From the IMG/VR virus record IMGVR_UViG_3300006919_000053, positions 1-62,447 of that record: DNA of 62,447 nucleotides; one strand, written 5' to 3'. This stretch comes from a virus. Below are positions 50,086-58,398 of this stretch, piece after piece. Both the position numbers and the translations under genes were made by a program. The notes beneath the pieces are model-generated. The model was not told the origin of the DNA. It worked only from the letters and a program-made list of their open reading frames with translations, and searched no databases. Numbering within the stretch: position 1 is the stretch's first letter; every line of letters starts with the position of its first letter.

Positions 50086-50828
50086 TGACACATGAAGAAA
50101 TTATCGAAAAGCTCAAAGAGGATGAGAACTATTATGGTGACTTTGGCAAGCAGTTCCTTAGCAACTCTGATATTGGCACACTATTTACCAATCCCCTCGA
50201 GTTTCAGAGACAATCTGTCAATAGCGTCAATCTTGTTATTGGTAGTTACTTGCATACTTGCGTCTTGGAACCTCATAAACTCGATTCCTTCAGAATAATT
50301 GACGCCTCTAACCGTAACGTTAAACGCTACAAGGAGGAGTCTGAAGGTGAGATATGCTTATTAAAGCATGAGGCTGACCGTGTCTACCAGATGAGAGATG
50401 CCCTTATGAAGAATACAATCATAAGGGACCTCATCATAGGTTCTCGTAAAGAAACTGAAGTGCTGTATGAGATGCCAGGTATTGCAGAAATCAACGGGCA
50501 CATGTGGAAAGGTAAGGCTGATGTTATCAACAAAGATGAAAGGTTAGTTATAGATCTCAAGTCTACGTCTGACATTGACAACTTTCGTTATTCAGCTAAA
50601 AAATACAACTATGATAGTCAAGCATACATATACAATCAGATATTTGGTGTGCCATTAATTTTCGTAGTAATTGATAAAAAGTCATTAAAAATTAATATCT
50701 TTGAAGTATCAGATGAGACATTACAACGGGGTGAAGAGAAAGTTGAAAAGGCTTGTGGCATCTTCGACTTGTATTACAACACTAATGGATTTAACCCGAA
50801 CGAGTACATCGAGACGAAAATATTATAA
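50085..50828 (+). CDS. PD-(D/E)XK exonuclease (RecE/DUF3799-like), 247 aa
   Basis: The N-terminal GSYLHTCVLEPHKLDSF segment is typical of the RecE-like C-terminal nuclease (PDDEXK_12/DUF3799). Catalytic residues are WKGKADVI (Asp) and LVIDLKSTSD (Asp-x-Lys), followed by a QAYIYNQIFGVP helix with the conserved Gln. These enzymes resect dsDNA 5'-3' to feed an annealing protein. It starts at the end of the annealing-protein gene, forming a two-gene recombination module. Confidence 0.8.
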   Translation: MTHEEIIEKLKEDENYYGDFGKQFLSNSDIGTLFTNPLEFQRQSVNSVNLVIGSYLHTCVLEPHKLDSFRIIDASNRNVKRYKEESEGEICLLKHEADRVYQMRDALMKNTIIRDLIIGSRKETEVLYEMPGIAEINGHMWKGKADVINKDERLVIDLKSTSDIDNFRYSAKKYNYDSQAYIYNQIFGVPLIFVVIDKKSLKINIFEVSDETLQRGEEKVEKACGIFDLYYNTNGFNPNEYIETKIL

Positions 50829-50829
50829 T

Positions 50830-51174
50830 ATGTATAACTACAAGATAAAAGAAATATTAAAAGTAATTGATGGGGATACTGTTGAGGTCGTAGTAGACCT
50901 TGGATTCTCTATCTATCACAAGACCAGAGTTCGACTTATTGGCATCGATACTCCAGAGATAAGAACAAAAGACCAGGAGGAAAAAGAGCGTGGCATTGAA
51001 GCCATGGACTTTGTTGTTGACTTCTTTAGACAAATGGAGCACGAAGAGAAAGTGCTTTATTCTGAAAAGTTAGATAGCTTTGGTCGTAGTCTTGGTAGAA
51101 TTATTGTAGGCGGAATTGATATAGGAGAAGAACTATTAGAAAGCGGATATGCAAGACCTTATAAAAAAGATTAA
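50830..51174 (+). CDS. Thermonuclease/SNase-family nuclease, 114 aa
   Basis: The start is the ATG at 50830 (MYNYKIKEILKVIDGDTVEV), one base after the preceding stop; a longer frame would overlap the exonuclease. Motifs: VIDGDTVEVVVDLGF, TRVRLIGIDTPEIRTKD (catalytic Arg, Asp) and SFGRSLGRIIVGG. This is the staphylococcal-nuclease fold. There is no signal peptide, so it acts in the cytoplasm, perhaps in host DNA degradation or recombination. Confidence 0.85.
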   Translation: MYNYKIKEILKVIDGDTVEVVVDLGFSIYHKTRVRLIGIDTPEIRTKDQEEKERGIEAMDFVVDFFRQMEHEEKVLYSEKLDSFGRSLGRIIVGGIDIGEELLESGYARPYKKD

Positions 51175-51376
51175 AAACCCTCAAGAAGATGAGAGCAAGA
51201 TAATAAAAGGCCTTAGAGCTGATTATTATGCAAAGAAAATTAAAATGATGAGAGACATAAATAGAGACATTGAACTTGAGTCTAAGAAGATAAGACAGGA
51301 AATATTCGTATGGGTTGTTCTTGTTGTGTCTTTTAGTGCAATGCTTTATTCAATTTTAAATTTTTTAACTAATTAA
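51149..51376 (+). CDS. Small C-terminally anchored membrane protein, 75 aa
   Basis: A charged helical N-terminal half (IKGLRADYYAKKIKMMRDIN) is followed by a C-terminal hydrophobic segment (IFVWVVLVVSFSAMLYSIL). It overlaps the SNase gene by 26 bases. A tail-anchored protein whose helical domain faces the cytoplasm; function unknown. Confidence 0.62.
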   Translation: MQDLIKKIKNPQEDESKIIKGLRADYYAKKIKMMRDINRDIELESKKIRQEIFVWVVLVVSFSAMLYSILNFLTN

Positions 51377-51386
51377 ATTATATACC

Positions 51387-51698
51387 ATGGCTTTAATTTT
51401 AAGTGGCGGTATTTGTCTTACCGATGTTCCAAAAGACAAGATTATCAGTGGTAAAAAGGGTAAGTATGCAAACCTTACCATTACCATTAACGACGAACCA
51501 GACAAGTTCGGTAACAATGCAAGTATTACCATTGCTCAAACAAAAGAGGAAAGGGAGTCTAAAGCTCCGAAGGTTTACTTGGGTAACTGCAAGCTAGTCT
51601 GGACCAACGACGTAATGCCAAAAGTACCACCACGAGATGGTGCTCCTATGCAGAACTCTGCTCCACAAAGTAGTTCTAATGATGATTTGCCGTTCTAA
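51387..51698 (+). CDS. Single-stranded DNA-binding protein (SSB-like), 103 aa
   Basis: A short OB-fold-like region (ICLTDVPKDKI, GKYANLTITINDEPDKFGNN, ASITIAQTKEE) is followed by a Pro/Gln/Ser linker and the acidic-hydrophobic tip SSNDDLPF. This end is equivalent to the DDDIPF tip of bacterial SSB, which recruits replication and repair proteins. At 103 aa it is shorter than bacterial SSB. It stands just before the primase-helicase gene. Confidence 0.75.
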   Translation: MALILSGGICLTDVPKDKIISGKKGKYANLTITINDEPDKFGNNASITIAQTKEERESKAPKVYLGNCKLVWTNDVMPKVPPRDGAPMQNSAPQSSSNDDLPF

Positions 51699-51766
51699 TG
51701 TTTGACGACAATTACATTAGTATTACAACAGATGAAAACGGAAACGTAACTTCCGTAGAAGATTAA
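51698..51766 (+). CDS. Possible 22-aa peptide
   Basis: The ATG at 51698 shares a base with the SSB stop (TAATG) and opens MFDDNYISITTDENGNVTSV plus ED. Acidic, very short. The coupling arrangement matches real genes of this operon, but the length makes it uncertain. Confidence 0.35.
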   Translation: MFDDNYISITTDENGNVTSVED

Positions 51767-51783
51767 CAATTAAATTTTTACCA

Positions 51784-53493
51784 ATGCAAGTTGAGACTTA
51801 CGAGATTAATGGTTTTGAGATAGATGAATTTAACATTCATAAATTAGAAGAAGGCAAGACGCAAGGAATCTGCCCACTATGTTCTCATGACAGAAAACCT
51901 TCAAACAAGAAGCTTAAATGTGCTTCGTATGACTGGAAGCGTGGTCTCGGTACTTGTCACAACTGCAATCAAACCTTTCAGATGCATACCTACAAACGTA
52001 AAGGAGATGCTCAGAAAGAGTATACCAAACCAGAGCCTACTGATGAAATCAACATTAGTCAGAAGGCCGAGGATTGGTTCAGTAGTAGGGGTATATCTTC
52101 ACAGACTCTCTTTGACTTAGGTGTCTCAGAGGGTATGGAGTATATGCCACAGACTGGCAAGGTTGAGAACACAATTCAATTCAACTACTACATTGGTGGT
52201 GAACTTGTTAATATCAAATACAGAGATGGCAGAAAGAACTTCAAACTCTACAAGGGCGCTGAAAAAGTATTCTACAATATTGATGCAACTAATGGTTATG
52301 ACCATGTTTATATCGTTGAGGGAGAGATGGATGTGCTTTCTTTCCATGAAGCTGGAATTAAAAATTGCATTAGTGTCCCTAATGGGGCTACTCTTAACAG
52401 TAATAATCTCGAGTATCTTGACAACTGCATAGATTACTTTGCAGATAAGGAGAAAATAATTATTGCTGTTGACTCTGACGAGGCTGGACAAGCTCTACAA
52501 TCTGAGCTGGTTCGCAGGTTAGGTGCAGAGTTATGCTATACACTAGACTTTAAAGACTGCAAAGATGCGAATGAATACTTACAAAAATACGGACAAGAAG
52601 AGCTGGCGAAGCGTGTACATTCCGCCAAATCAATACCGCTCGAAAACGTACTTACCTATCGAGAGATTGAAGCGGATGTGGAGGACTTTGTCTTCAACGG
52701 TTTCAAGCCTGGTTATCAGATTGGGATTGACAATTTTGACGACATTTTCTCAACCTACACTGGGCAGTTTATTACAGTTACTGGTATTCCTAGTAGTGGT
52801 AAATCTGATTTTGTTGACCAGATGGCTGTTGGCTATAATCTAAATTATGGTTGGAAGACTGCATTTGCATCTCCAGAGAACAAGCCAACATACCTACACG
52901 CCCATAAACTTATTCGTAAGTTTTGGCAAGGTATGCCAGATAAGTCCGATGTAGGTTCTGACAAATGGAATAACATATCGTCTCACATCAACGACAACTT
53001 TTTCTTCATTGAGATGGACAGATACTCTTTAGATTCTGTCTTACGCAAAGGAGCAGAACTTGTAAAGCGCAAAGGTATCAAGTGCCTTGTTATAGACCCT
53101 TATAATAAGGTACGTGATACTGATGCTAAGACTGAGGATGTTAATAAATACACCTTAGAATACTTACAAAAGATTGAAACTTTCTGTAAGAAGTTCGATG
53201 TGTTGGTGATAATAGTAGCCCACCCAACTAAGATGTACAAAAATGCTGAAGGCAAGATTGAAGAACCGACAATGTACAACATAAAAGGCGGTGGTGAGTG
53301 GTATGATGCTTCGTATCATGGCATTCTGGTCCACAGAGATTATGACGCTAAGACTGTGAAAGCCAAGGTGTTAAAGGTTAAGTTTCAGAACCTTGGAGAG
53401 AATGGAGCTGAGGCTCACTTCAAGTGGGAGCCAAAGTCTGGTAGTTTTATACCGATTGAACTTCCAGATGAAAAAGCATTACCTTGGGAATGA
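51784..53493 (+). CDS. DNA primase-helicase (T7 gp4-like), 569 aa
   Basis: An N-terminal zinc-binding domain has Cys30, Cys33, Cys58 and Cys61. A TOPRIM primase domain follows, with YIVEGEMDVLSF and IIIAVDSDEAGQAL. The C-terminal DnaB-type helicase has Walker A GIPSSGKSDF, Walker B CLVIDPYNKV and a His-containing IVAHPTKMYK motif. Thus both priming and unwinding functions appear intact. It overlaps the next ATG by four bases. Central replisome gene; the polymerase partner must come from the host. Confidence 0.92.
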   Translation: MQVETYEINGFEIDEFNIHKLEEGKTQGICPLCSHDRKPSNKKLKCASYDWKRGLGTCHNCNQTFQMHTYKRKGDAQKEYTKPEPTDEINISQKAEDWFSSRGISSQTLFDLGVSEGMEYMPQTGKVENTIQFNYYIGGELVNIKYRDGRKNFKLYKGAEKVFYNIDATNGYDHVYIVEGEMDVLSFHEAGIKNCISVPNGATLNSNNLEYLDNCIDYFADKEKIIIAVDSDEAGQALQSELVRRLGAELCYTLDFKDCKDANEYLQKYGQEELAKRVHSAKSIPLENVLTYREIEADVEDFVFNGFKPGYQIGIDNFDDIFSTYTGQFITVTGIPSSGKSDFVDQMAVGYNLNYGWKTAFASPENKPTYLHAHKLIRKFWQGMPDKSDVGSDKWNNISSHINDNFFFIEMDRYSLDSVLRKGAELVKRKGIKCLVIDPYNKVRDTDAKTEDVNKYTLEYLQKIETFCKKFDVLVIIVAHPTKMYKNAEGKIEEPTMYNIKGGGEWYDASYHGILVHRDYDAKTVKAKVLKVKFQNLGENGAEAHFKWEPKSGSFIPIELPDEKALPWE

Positions 53494-53759
53494 GTTGGAG
53501 AAAGAAGTTAGACCCAAACGGAAGACTCGACTGGGGACAGTACGAGATGACTAAAGAAGACCGAGAGGCTATGTATTGGTGTCATGCAAATGGCATTGTA
53601 ATACACGAGGAGATTAAAAAAGATGGACCTTGGCATATCTTTATTAAGAAAGGCAGAAATGTTCATCGCTCTCCAAAGATGTATGGCACAGACGAAGTCA
53701 TTGAAAAAGTATTTGAATTTTATAAATATTATTATAACAAAGAAGTTGGAAGAAAGTAA
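53490..53759 (+). CDS. Hypothetical protein, 89 aa
   Basis: The ATG at 53490 overlaps the primase-helicase stop (ATGA); an upstream TTG at 53484 is less likely. Core: LDWGQYEMTKEDREAMYWCH, KKDGPWHIFIKKGRNVHRSP. The pattern GPWxIxIKxGxxxHxSPxxY is recurrent in phage early proteins near replication genes; function unknown. Confidence 0.65.
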   Translation: MSWRKKLDPNGRLDWGQYEMTKEDREAMYWCHANGIVIHEEIKKDGPWHIFIKKGRNVHRSPKMYGTDEVIEKVFEFYKYYYNKEVGRK

Positions 53760-53988
53760 AAAAGATATTACCTTTATCGACCCTATCGTTGAGCAAGTAG
53801 CTAGGAAACTGGCTTTGCGCTCTTTGGTAGGATACACAAAATACGGTACGAGTCTTGACAAAAACGACAACCCTTTAGACTACTGGCTTGCAAATCTGCA
53901 AGAAGAACTATTGGATGCCGCTAATTATATTGAAAAGACTCGATCTGTACTAAAACAAATCGATAATGGCAAAACAGAGAAGGAGTAA
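53746..53988 (+). CDS. Putative MazG-like nucleotide pyrophosphohydrolase, TTG start, 80 aa
   Basis: I place the start at TTG 53746, 14 bases inside the end of the previous gene; an ATG at 53623 exists but would overlap it by 137 bases. Core: RSLVGYTKYGTSLDKNDNPL followed by DYWLANLQEELLDAANYIEK. The EExxDAxxY helix is the metal-binding signature of all-alpha NTP pyrophosphohydrolases, and this compact form is common in phages. Only one of the two usual metal-binding helices is clear. Confidence 0.6.
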   Translation: MEESKKDITFIDPIVEQVARKLALRSLVGYTKYGTSLDKNDNPLDYWLANLQEELLDAANYIEKTRSVLKQIDNGKTEKE

Positions 53989-54415
53989 AAGAGGGCCTGT
54001 ACAGGCTAAAAAAATTAAGTATGATGGTATTAATTTTGCGTCGGGCCTTGAGAGATACATGTACATGGCTCTCAAAAAGGCAAAAATCAAAGCACGATAT
54101 GAAGGTGAATGTTTCACTCTCCTGGAGGGATTTGAGTTCACTTCACCCGCATACGAACGCCAATCAAACGGGAAAGGGGAGTTTGTAAACAGAGGTAATC
54201 GAAAGATACTGCCGATAAAGTATACACCCGATTTCGTTGGCGAAGGCTTTATTATAGAGTGTAAGGGAAGGGCTAACGAGTCTTTCCCTATGCGCTATAA
54301 GTTATTTAAAAAGTATGTAGAGACTAACCTAAAAGGGGTTACGCTCTATAAACCACAAAACCAATCCGAATGCGACAAAGTAGTACAAATGATTCTGGAA
54401 AAAACAAAAGATTAG
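53966..54415 (+). CDS. PD-(D/E)XK endonuclease, resolvase-like (DUF1064/endonuclease I type), 149 aa
   Basis: A basic N-terminus, then the active-site region: ASGLERYMYMALKKAKIKAR (Glu), YTPDFVGEGFIIECKGRANE (Asp, Glu-x-Lys) and FPMRYKLFKKYV. The E...PDF...ECKG arrangement is that of T7 endonuclease I-like and DUF1064 nucleases, which cut branched DNA. It probably resolves recombination intermediates before packaging. Overlaps the previous gene by 23 bases. Confidence 0.72.
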   Translation: MAKQRRSKRGPVQAKKIKYDGINFASGLERYMYMALKKAKIKARYEGECFTLLEGFEFTSPAYERQSNGKGEFVNRGNRKILPIKYTPDFVGEGFIIECKGRANESFPMRYKLFKKYVETNLKGVTLYKPQNQSECDKVVQMILEKTKD

Positions 54416-54540
54416 CCAGAGCGCAATACACTAAAAGACAGATAGATAAGTTTATCAAATGGTCTTTGAAACAAAAAGGTTGTTTAAGATATAAAGATTT
54501 ATTATCTTTGTATGAGCAATACGATATTAAAGTATATTAA
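54370..54540 (+). CDS. 56-aa basic small protein
   Basis: The ATG at 54370 lies inside the end of the nuclease gene in another frame. Product: MRQSSTNDSGKNKRLARAQY continuing with a basic helix (TKRQIDKFIKWSLKQKGCLR) and a KDLLSLYEQYDIKVY end, a helix-turn-helix-like composition. The stop abuts the next ATG. Its 3' end contains a host-type promoter. Confidence 0.5.
   Translation: MRQSSTNDSGKNKRLARAQYTKRQIDKFIKWSLKQKGCLRYKDLLSLYEQYDIKVY
54480..54510 (+). promoter_or_regulatory. Bacteroidota-type promoter
   Basis: TTG at 54480-54482, then 20 bases, then TATCTTTG at 54503-54510: a near-perfect match to TTG-N19-TAnnTTTG. It would give a leader of about 25 bases for the 44-aa gene and drive the holin-like gene up to the terminator at 54982. 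Confidence 0.7.
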
Positions 54541-54675
54541 ATGAAAAATTGGGAATTATCATTAGGCTTCTATCACGGAATATTATTCGGTGTTAGAACC
54601 TATTATTCAGAAAACTACACGACATACGTGTTTTATTTACCGTTTATCGATGTAGCGTTAAATATAGACAATTAA
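54541..54675 (+). CDS. 44-aa small protein
   Basis: MKNWELSLGFYHGILFGVRT followed by YYSENYTTYVFYLPFIDVAL and NIDN. The MKNWELSLGFYxGxLFGxRxY pattern is one I recall in small proteins of Bacteroidota phages. Aromatic-rich, possibly membrane-associated. First gene after the host-type promoter. Confidence 0.65.
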   Translation: MKNWELSLGFYHGILFGVRTYYSENYTTYVFYLPFIDVALNIDN

Positions 54676-54693
54676 CCCTTAAAACGTTAACAA

Positions 54694-54960
54694 ATGGGAA
54701 AAGTTTCAGACAAAGTATCGGAGTTTAAAGCTTGGTACAAATCAAAAACAATTATTGGATTAGTAATTTCTTCTGTCTCTGGAGTTGTGTATGCACTAAC
54801 TAACGGAAGTGTAGACGTGGCTGGAGCGGTAGATACTGCTATGACAGGAGCCGATGAATTAGCTACTGGAGCAGACGAGGTTGTCTCGACTGTTATGTTC
54901 TTTGTAGGACAAGCTGTGGCTGTTTACGGACGATTAAAAGCGAAAGTTGGCTTGAAATAA
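54694..54960 (+). CDS. Two-TM holin-like membrane protein, 88 aa
   Basis: Basic N-terminus, first membrane segment TIIGLVISSVSGVVYAL, an acidic loop, second segment VVSTVMFFVGQAVAVYGRLK and a basic tail. The final VAVYGRxKAK pattern is typical of small phage holins. It lies between a host-type promoter and an intrinsic terminator, so it is transcribed as a short unit in the middle of the early arm, away from the endolysin. Holin or another membrane effector. Confidence 0.6.
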   Translation: MGKVSDKVSEFKAWYKSKTIIGLVISSVSGVVYALTNGSVDVAGAVDTAMTGADELATGADEVVSTVMFFVGQAVAVYGRLKAKVGLK

Positions 54961-54981
54961 GCTGATTATCAATTAATTAAC

Positions 54982-55013
54982 ACCCGTGTAGCTTCGGTTG
55001 CACGGGTATTTTT
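54982..55013 (+). terminator. Strong intrinsic terminator with UUCG tetraloop
   Basis: ACCCGTGTAGC-TTCG-GTTGCACGGGT forms an 11-bp stem with two G-U pairs and a UUCG loop, followed by ATTTTTAT. It ends 16 bases before the nrdB ATG, so the nucleotide-metabolism genes must rely on read-through or a promoter I cannot see. Confidence 0.88.
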
Positions 55014-55028
55014 ATCTAAACATATTAT

Positions 55029-55997
55029 ATGGGATTATTTGACAAAAGGATACCTTACAAACCATTCGAGTATCCAGATTATTATACAGAAGGATGGTTA
55101 AAGCAAGCACAGGCATTTTGGCTTCACACAGAAATCCCAATGTCTGGAGATGTTAAGGACTGGAACGAGAAGCTGACAGATGCTGAAAAGAACTTAGTAG
55201 GTAACATCCTACTTGGTTTTGCTCAAACTGAGTGCGCAGTTTCTGATTACTGGACGCAAAAAGTTGTGTCTTGGTTCCCAAAACATGAAATACAACAGAT
55301 GGCAATGATGTTCGGTTCTCAAGAGACTATTCATGCGGTAGCTTATAGTTATCTTAATGAAACTCTTGGACTTGAGGACTTTGATGCTTTCTTACACGAA
55401 CCAGCTACTGCGGATAGATTCGACAATCTTGTAAGTTACGAGGGCAATGACCCAGTAGGTATTGCAAGGTCGTTGGCTTTGTTTTCAGCCTTTGCTGAGG
55501 GTGTATCATTGTATTCTGCTTTTGCAGTGCTTTATTCGTTTCAGCTCCGTAACTTACTCAAAGGCATCGGACAACAGATGAAATGGAGTGTTAGAGATGA
55601 GTCTTTACATTCTAAGATGGGTTGTCAGTTGTTTAGACACATGTGTGAAGAAATGCCTGAATTAAAAAACCAGGTGAAGCAAGATGTTTTGGATGCGGCA
55701 TCTATCATGCTTGACTTAGAAGAACGATACATCGATAAGATGTTCGAGCAAGGTGACATTGAGAACCTTAAAGCAGAAGATTTAAAGAACTTTATTAGAA
55801 AACGTATCAATGAGAAGATTGCAGAACTTGGTTATGCGGACCATAGTAATCAGTTTGCTTATGACAGCGCTAGCGCTTCTAATCTTGAATGGTTCTACCA
55901 CTTAACTGGTGGAGTAACTCATACAGATTTTTTCGCTATTCGCCCAACAGACTACTCAAAAGCAAATGAGAAAGAGGATTTCGAAGATATATGGTAA
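55029..55997 (+). CDS. nrdB: Ribonucleotide reductase class I small subunit, 322 aa
   Basis: Provides the metal cofactor for NrdA. Predicted ligands: Glu68 (FAQTECAVSDYW), Glu99 and His102 (SQETIHAVAYSYL), Glu157 (FAEGVSLYS), Glu191 and His194 (VRDESLHSK). Tyr106 is in the place of the E. coli radical Tyr122. The first ligand is Glu rather than the Asp of class Ia/Ib; Glu there is known from class Ic and, I believe, Id proteins, some of which use Mn and no tyrosyl radical. No N-terminal ATP-cone. It overlaps thyX by seven bases. Confidence 0.93.
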   Translation: MGLFDKRIPYKPFEYPDYYTEGWLKQAQAFWLHTEIPMSGDVKDWNEKLTDAEKNLVGNILLGFAQTECAVSDYWTQKVVSWFPKHEIQQMAMMFGSQETIHAVAYSYLNETLGLEDFDAFLHEPATADRFDNLVSYEGNDPVGIARSLALFSAFAEGVSLYSAFAVLYSFQLRNLLKGIGQQMKWSVRDESLHSKMGCQLFRHMCEEMPELKNQVKQDVLDAASIMLDLEERYIDKMFEQGDIENLKAEDLKNFIRKRINEKIAELGYADHSNQFAYDSASASNLEWFYHLTGGVTHTDFFAIRPTDYSKANEKEDFEDIW

Positions 55998-56629
55998 AAG
56001 CAAATTCAGTTAAATTATTAGGACACTACGGCAGTGACGAGGTCATTGCTTGTAGTGCTTGGACATCTACGTCGAGAGAGCTTACCGACGAAAAAAGAGC
56101 ACGTATACCTAAGCTTATTAATACCCTTTGGAGAGATGGCCATGAGACGCCATTTGAAAAGGGTATCGTGCACTTTCTGGTGGATTGTGATATAGCTAGT
56201 CACATACACTTATTAAAGCACCGCATATCGTCTCTAAATGCAGAGTCGGCTAGATACAAAGAACTTAAAGAAGATAAGGTCTATGTACCTGTTGACTTTC
56301 CCGACAAGTGGAAGCGTAAATTGTTTTTGCATACGCAAACTTCAGACTCGCTATACCACGAATGTTTGGCTGACATACAAGAGGAGCTTGGAAGAAAAAG
56401 AGCAAAAGAGGCTGCAAGGTTTTTTAAGACCTACAACTCTCAAATACAAGCAGATGTATCTTTCAACATGAGAAGTTTTCACAACTTCTTAGCGCTTAGA
56501 AATAGCGAACACGCTCAACTTGAGATAAGGGATATTGCACAACAGATGTTAGAGCTGGTGCAGAACATTGAAGGAAACCCATTCGAGCACACGTTGCTTG
56601 CTTGGTATAGAAAACAAAAAGGATTATGA
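55991..56629 (+). CDS. thyX: FAD-dependent thymidylate synthase ThyX, 212 aa
   Basis: The signature motif appears as HRISSLNAESARY at residues 77-89, with Arg78 and Ser86 in the RHR-x7-S spacing (the first Arg is Lys76). The upstream GHETPFE (50-56) and downstream SFNMRSFHNFLALRNSEHAQ helix, with the substrate-binding Arg, are also present. It makes dTMP from dUMP using methylene-folate and FAD. Placed between nrdB and nrdA and overlapping both, so the three are made in a fixed ratio. Confidence 0.93.
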   Translation: MVKANSVKLLGHYGSDEVIACSAWTSTSRELTDEKRARIPKLINTLWRDGHETPFEKGIVHFLVDCDIASHIHLLKHRISSLNAESARYKELKEDKVYVPVDFPDKWKRKLFLHTQTSDSLYHECLADIQEELGRKRAKEAARFFKTYNSQIQADVSFNMRSFHNFLALRNSEHAQLEIRDIAQQMLELVQNIEGNPFEHTLLAWYRKQKGL

Positions 56630-58389
56630 TGGAATGGAACAACAAATGGATAGCTGGAGTAGACTATCCGCAGTGGGGAGATACAGAGGTTTATAAGAAG
56701 ACAATCGTTGGCGGTTATCTTCAGCCTTGGGAGTCTCCAAGAGATGCTTACATGAGGGTTGCCTCCACGGTAGCAAGAAGACTTTATAAGCCAGAACTTA
56801 CAGATACGTTTTTTGAATATATCTGGAATGGTTGGCTTAATCTAGCCTCTCCAGTACTATCAAACACAGGTACGGACAAAGGATTACCTATCAGTTGTTT
56901 TGGTATCGATGTTGGAGATAGTATACAGGAGATTGGTTCTAAGAACTTAGAGATGATGCTACTAGCTAAACACGGTGGGGGAGTTGGTATTGGTGTCAAC
57001 ATGATTCGTCCCGCTGGTTCTAAAATTACAGGAAATGGAACATCTGATGGCGTGGTACCGTTTTGCAAAATCTACGACTCAACAATTCTTGCCACTAATC
57101 AAGGAGCAGTCAGACGAGGAGCTGCATCTGTCAATCTCAACATTGAACACGATGACTTTGAGCATTGGCTCGAAATTAGGGAACCAAAAGGTGATGTCAA
57201 CAGGCAATCTCTTAACCTTCATCAATGCGCTGTCGTTGGTGATAAGTTCATGCGAAGACTCATTGAAGGAGATGAATCTGCAAGACAAAGATGGTCTAAG
57301 CTCATCCAAAAGCGTAAAGCTACTGGAGAGCCTTACATCTTATTTAAAGGAAATACAAACAAAGCGAATCCTACAGCTTACAAAGCAAATGGACTCAAAG
57401 TCCACATGACTAACATTTGTTCAGAGATTACTCTGCATACCGATGAGTCGCACAGTTTTGTTTGTTGTCTTTCGTCTGTAAATTTAGCAAAATATCATGA
57501 ATGGAAAAATACCAATCTTATTTACCACGCCATTTGGTTTTTGGATGGTGTCTTGGAAGAATTTATTCAAAAAGCAAAGGGACTACGAGGATTTGAGAAT
57601 AGTGTTCGTTCCGCGGAAAAAGGACGTGCTTTGGGCCTTGGAGTGCTCGGATGGCATACGTACCTTCAACAAAATGGTATTCCATTTGAAGGATTACGAG
57701 CTCAGTTCGAAACGCGCAGAATTTTTAGTCAAATCAAGATTGAGTCCGAGAGAGCTTCGAGAGACCTTGCAGATGTATATGGAGAACCGCTCTGGTGCAG
57801 AGATACGGGTTTTCGGAATACACACCTCAGAGCAATAGCCCCAACTGTCTCAAACTCAAAGCTTTCTGGCAACGTTTCCCCTGGTATTGAACCTTGGGCT
57901 GCTAACCTTTTCACAGAGCAATCCGCTAAGGGTACGTTTATCAGAAGAAACGCAGAACTTGAAAAAGTACTTGATGCTATCGGCATAAACACTCCAGAAA
58001 CTTGGGAGACAATACTTTCTGACAAAGGTTCTGTACAAGGCATTAATGAGTTAGATAATTGGTGTTTTGTTGACGGGCAACTTAACAGGGCAGATGACAT
58101 AGGGGATGCTCCCTGTGATAAAGTCAAAGACGTATTCAAGACTTTTAAAGAGATAAATCAACTTGAATTGGTTAACCAAGCTGGTATACGACAGCAGTAT
58201 GTAGACCAGTCGGTATCTCTTAATTTAGCCTTCCCTTCAGAGGCTTCTCCTAAATGGATAAACCAAGTGCATTTAGATGCTTGGAAGAAGGGGATAAAAA
58301 CTTTGTATTATATGAGAACAGAGTCTGTCCTTAGAGGAGACATTGCAGCAAAAGCAATGGACCCAGACTGTGTTTCTTGTGATGGTTAA
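56626..58389 (+). CDS. nrdA: Ribonucleotide reductase class I large subunit, 587 aa, no ATP-cone
   Basis: Active-site Cys91 (LPISCFG), the NICSEI motif with Asn263, radical Cys265 and Glu267, the second disulfide Cys in FVCCLSSVNL (280/281), the Tyr pair 561-562 (LYYMRTES) of the radical path and the C-terminal Cys582/Cys585 (CVSC) for re-reduction are all visible. At 587 aa it lacks the N-terminal ATP-cone, so dATP shut-off through that site is absent, an advantage for a phage. It overlaps thyX by four bases and is followed by a thioredoxin that could reduce its C-terminal cysteines. Confidence 0.93.
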   Translation: MMEWNNKWIAGVDYPQWGDTEVYKKTIVGGYLQPWESPRDAYMRVASTVARRLYKPELTDTFFEYIWNGWLNLASPVLSNTGTDKGLPISCFGIDVGDSIQEIGSKNLEMMLLAKHGGGVGIGVNMIRPAGSKITGNGTSDGVVPFCKIYDSTILATNQGAVRRGAASVNLNIEHDDFEHWLEIREPKGDVNRQSLNLHQCAVVGDKFMRRLIEGDESARQRWSKLIQKRKATGEPYILFKGNTNKANPTAYKANGLKVHMTNICSEITLHTDESHSFVCCLSSVNLAKYHEWKNTNLIYHAIWFLDGVLEEFIQKAKGLRGFENSVRSAEKGRALGLGVLGWHTYLQQNGIPFEGLRAQFETRRIFSQIKIESERASRDLADVYGEPLWCRDTGFRNTHLRAIAPTVSNSKLSGNVSPGIEPWAANLFTEQSAKGTFIRRNAELEKVLDAIGINTPETWETILSDKGSVQGINELDNWCFVDGQLNRADDIGDAPCDKVKDVFKTFKEINQLELVNQAGIRQQYVDQSVSLNLAFPSEASPKWINQVHLDAWKKGIKTLYYMRTESVLRGDIAAKAMDPDCVSCDG

Positions 58390-58398
58390 AAATTATTT

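Noticed and set aside
53623-53988. ATG-started 121-aa version of the MazG-like protein
   Set aside because: It would overlap the previous gene by 137 bases and its N-terminal part has no family resemblance; TTG at 53746 is preferred.
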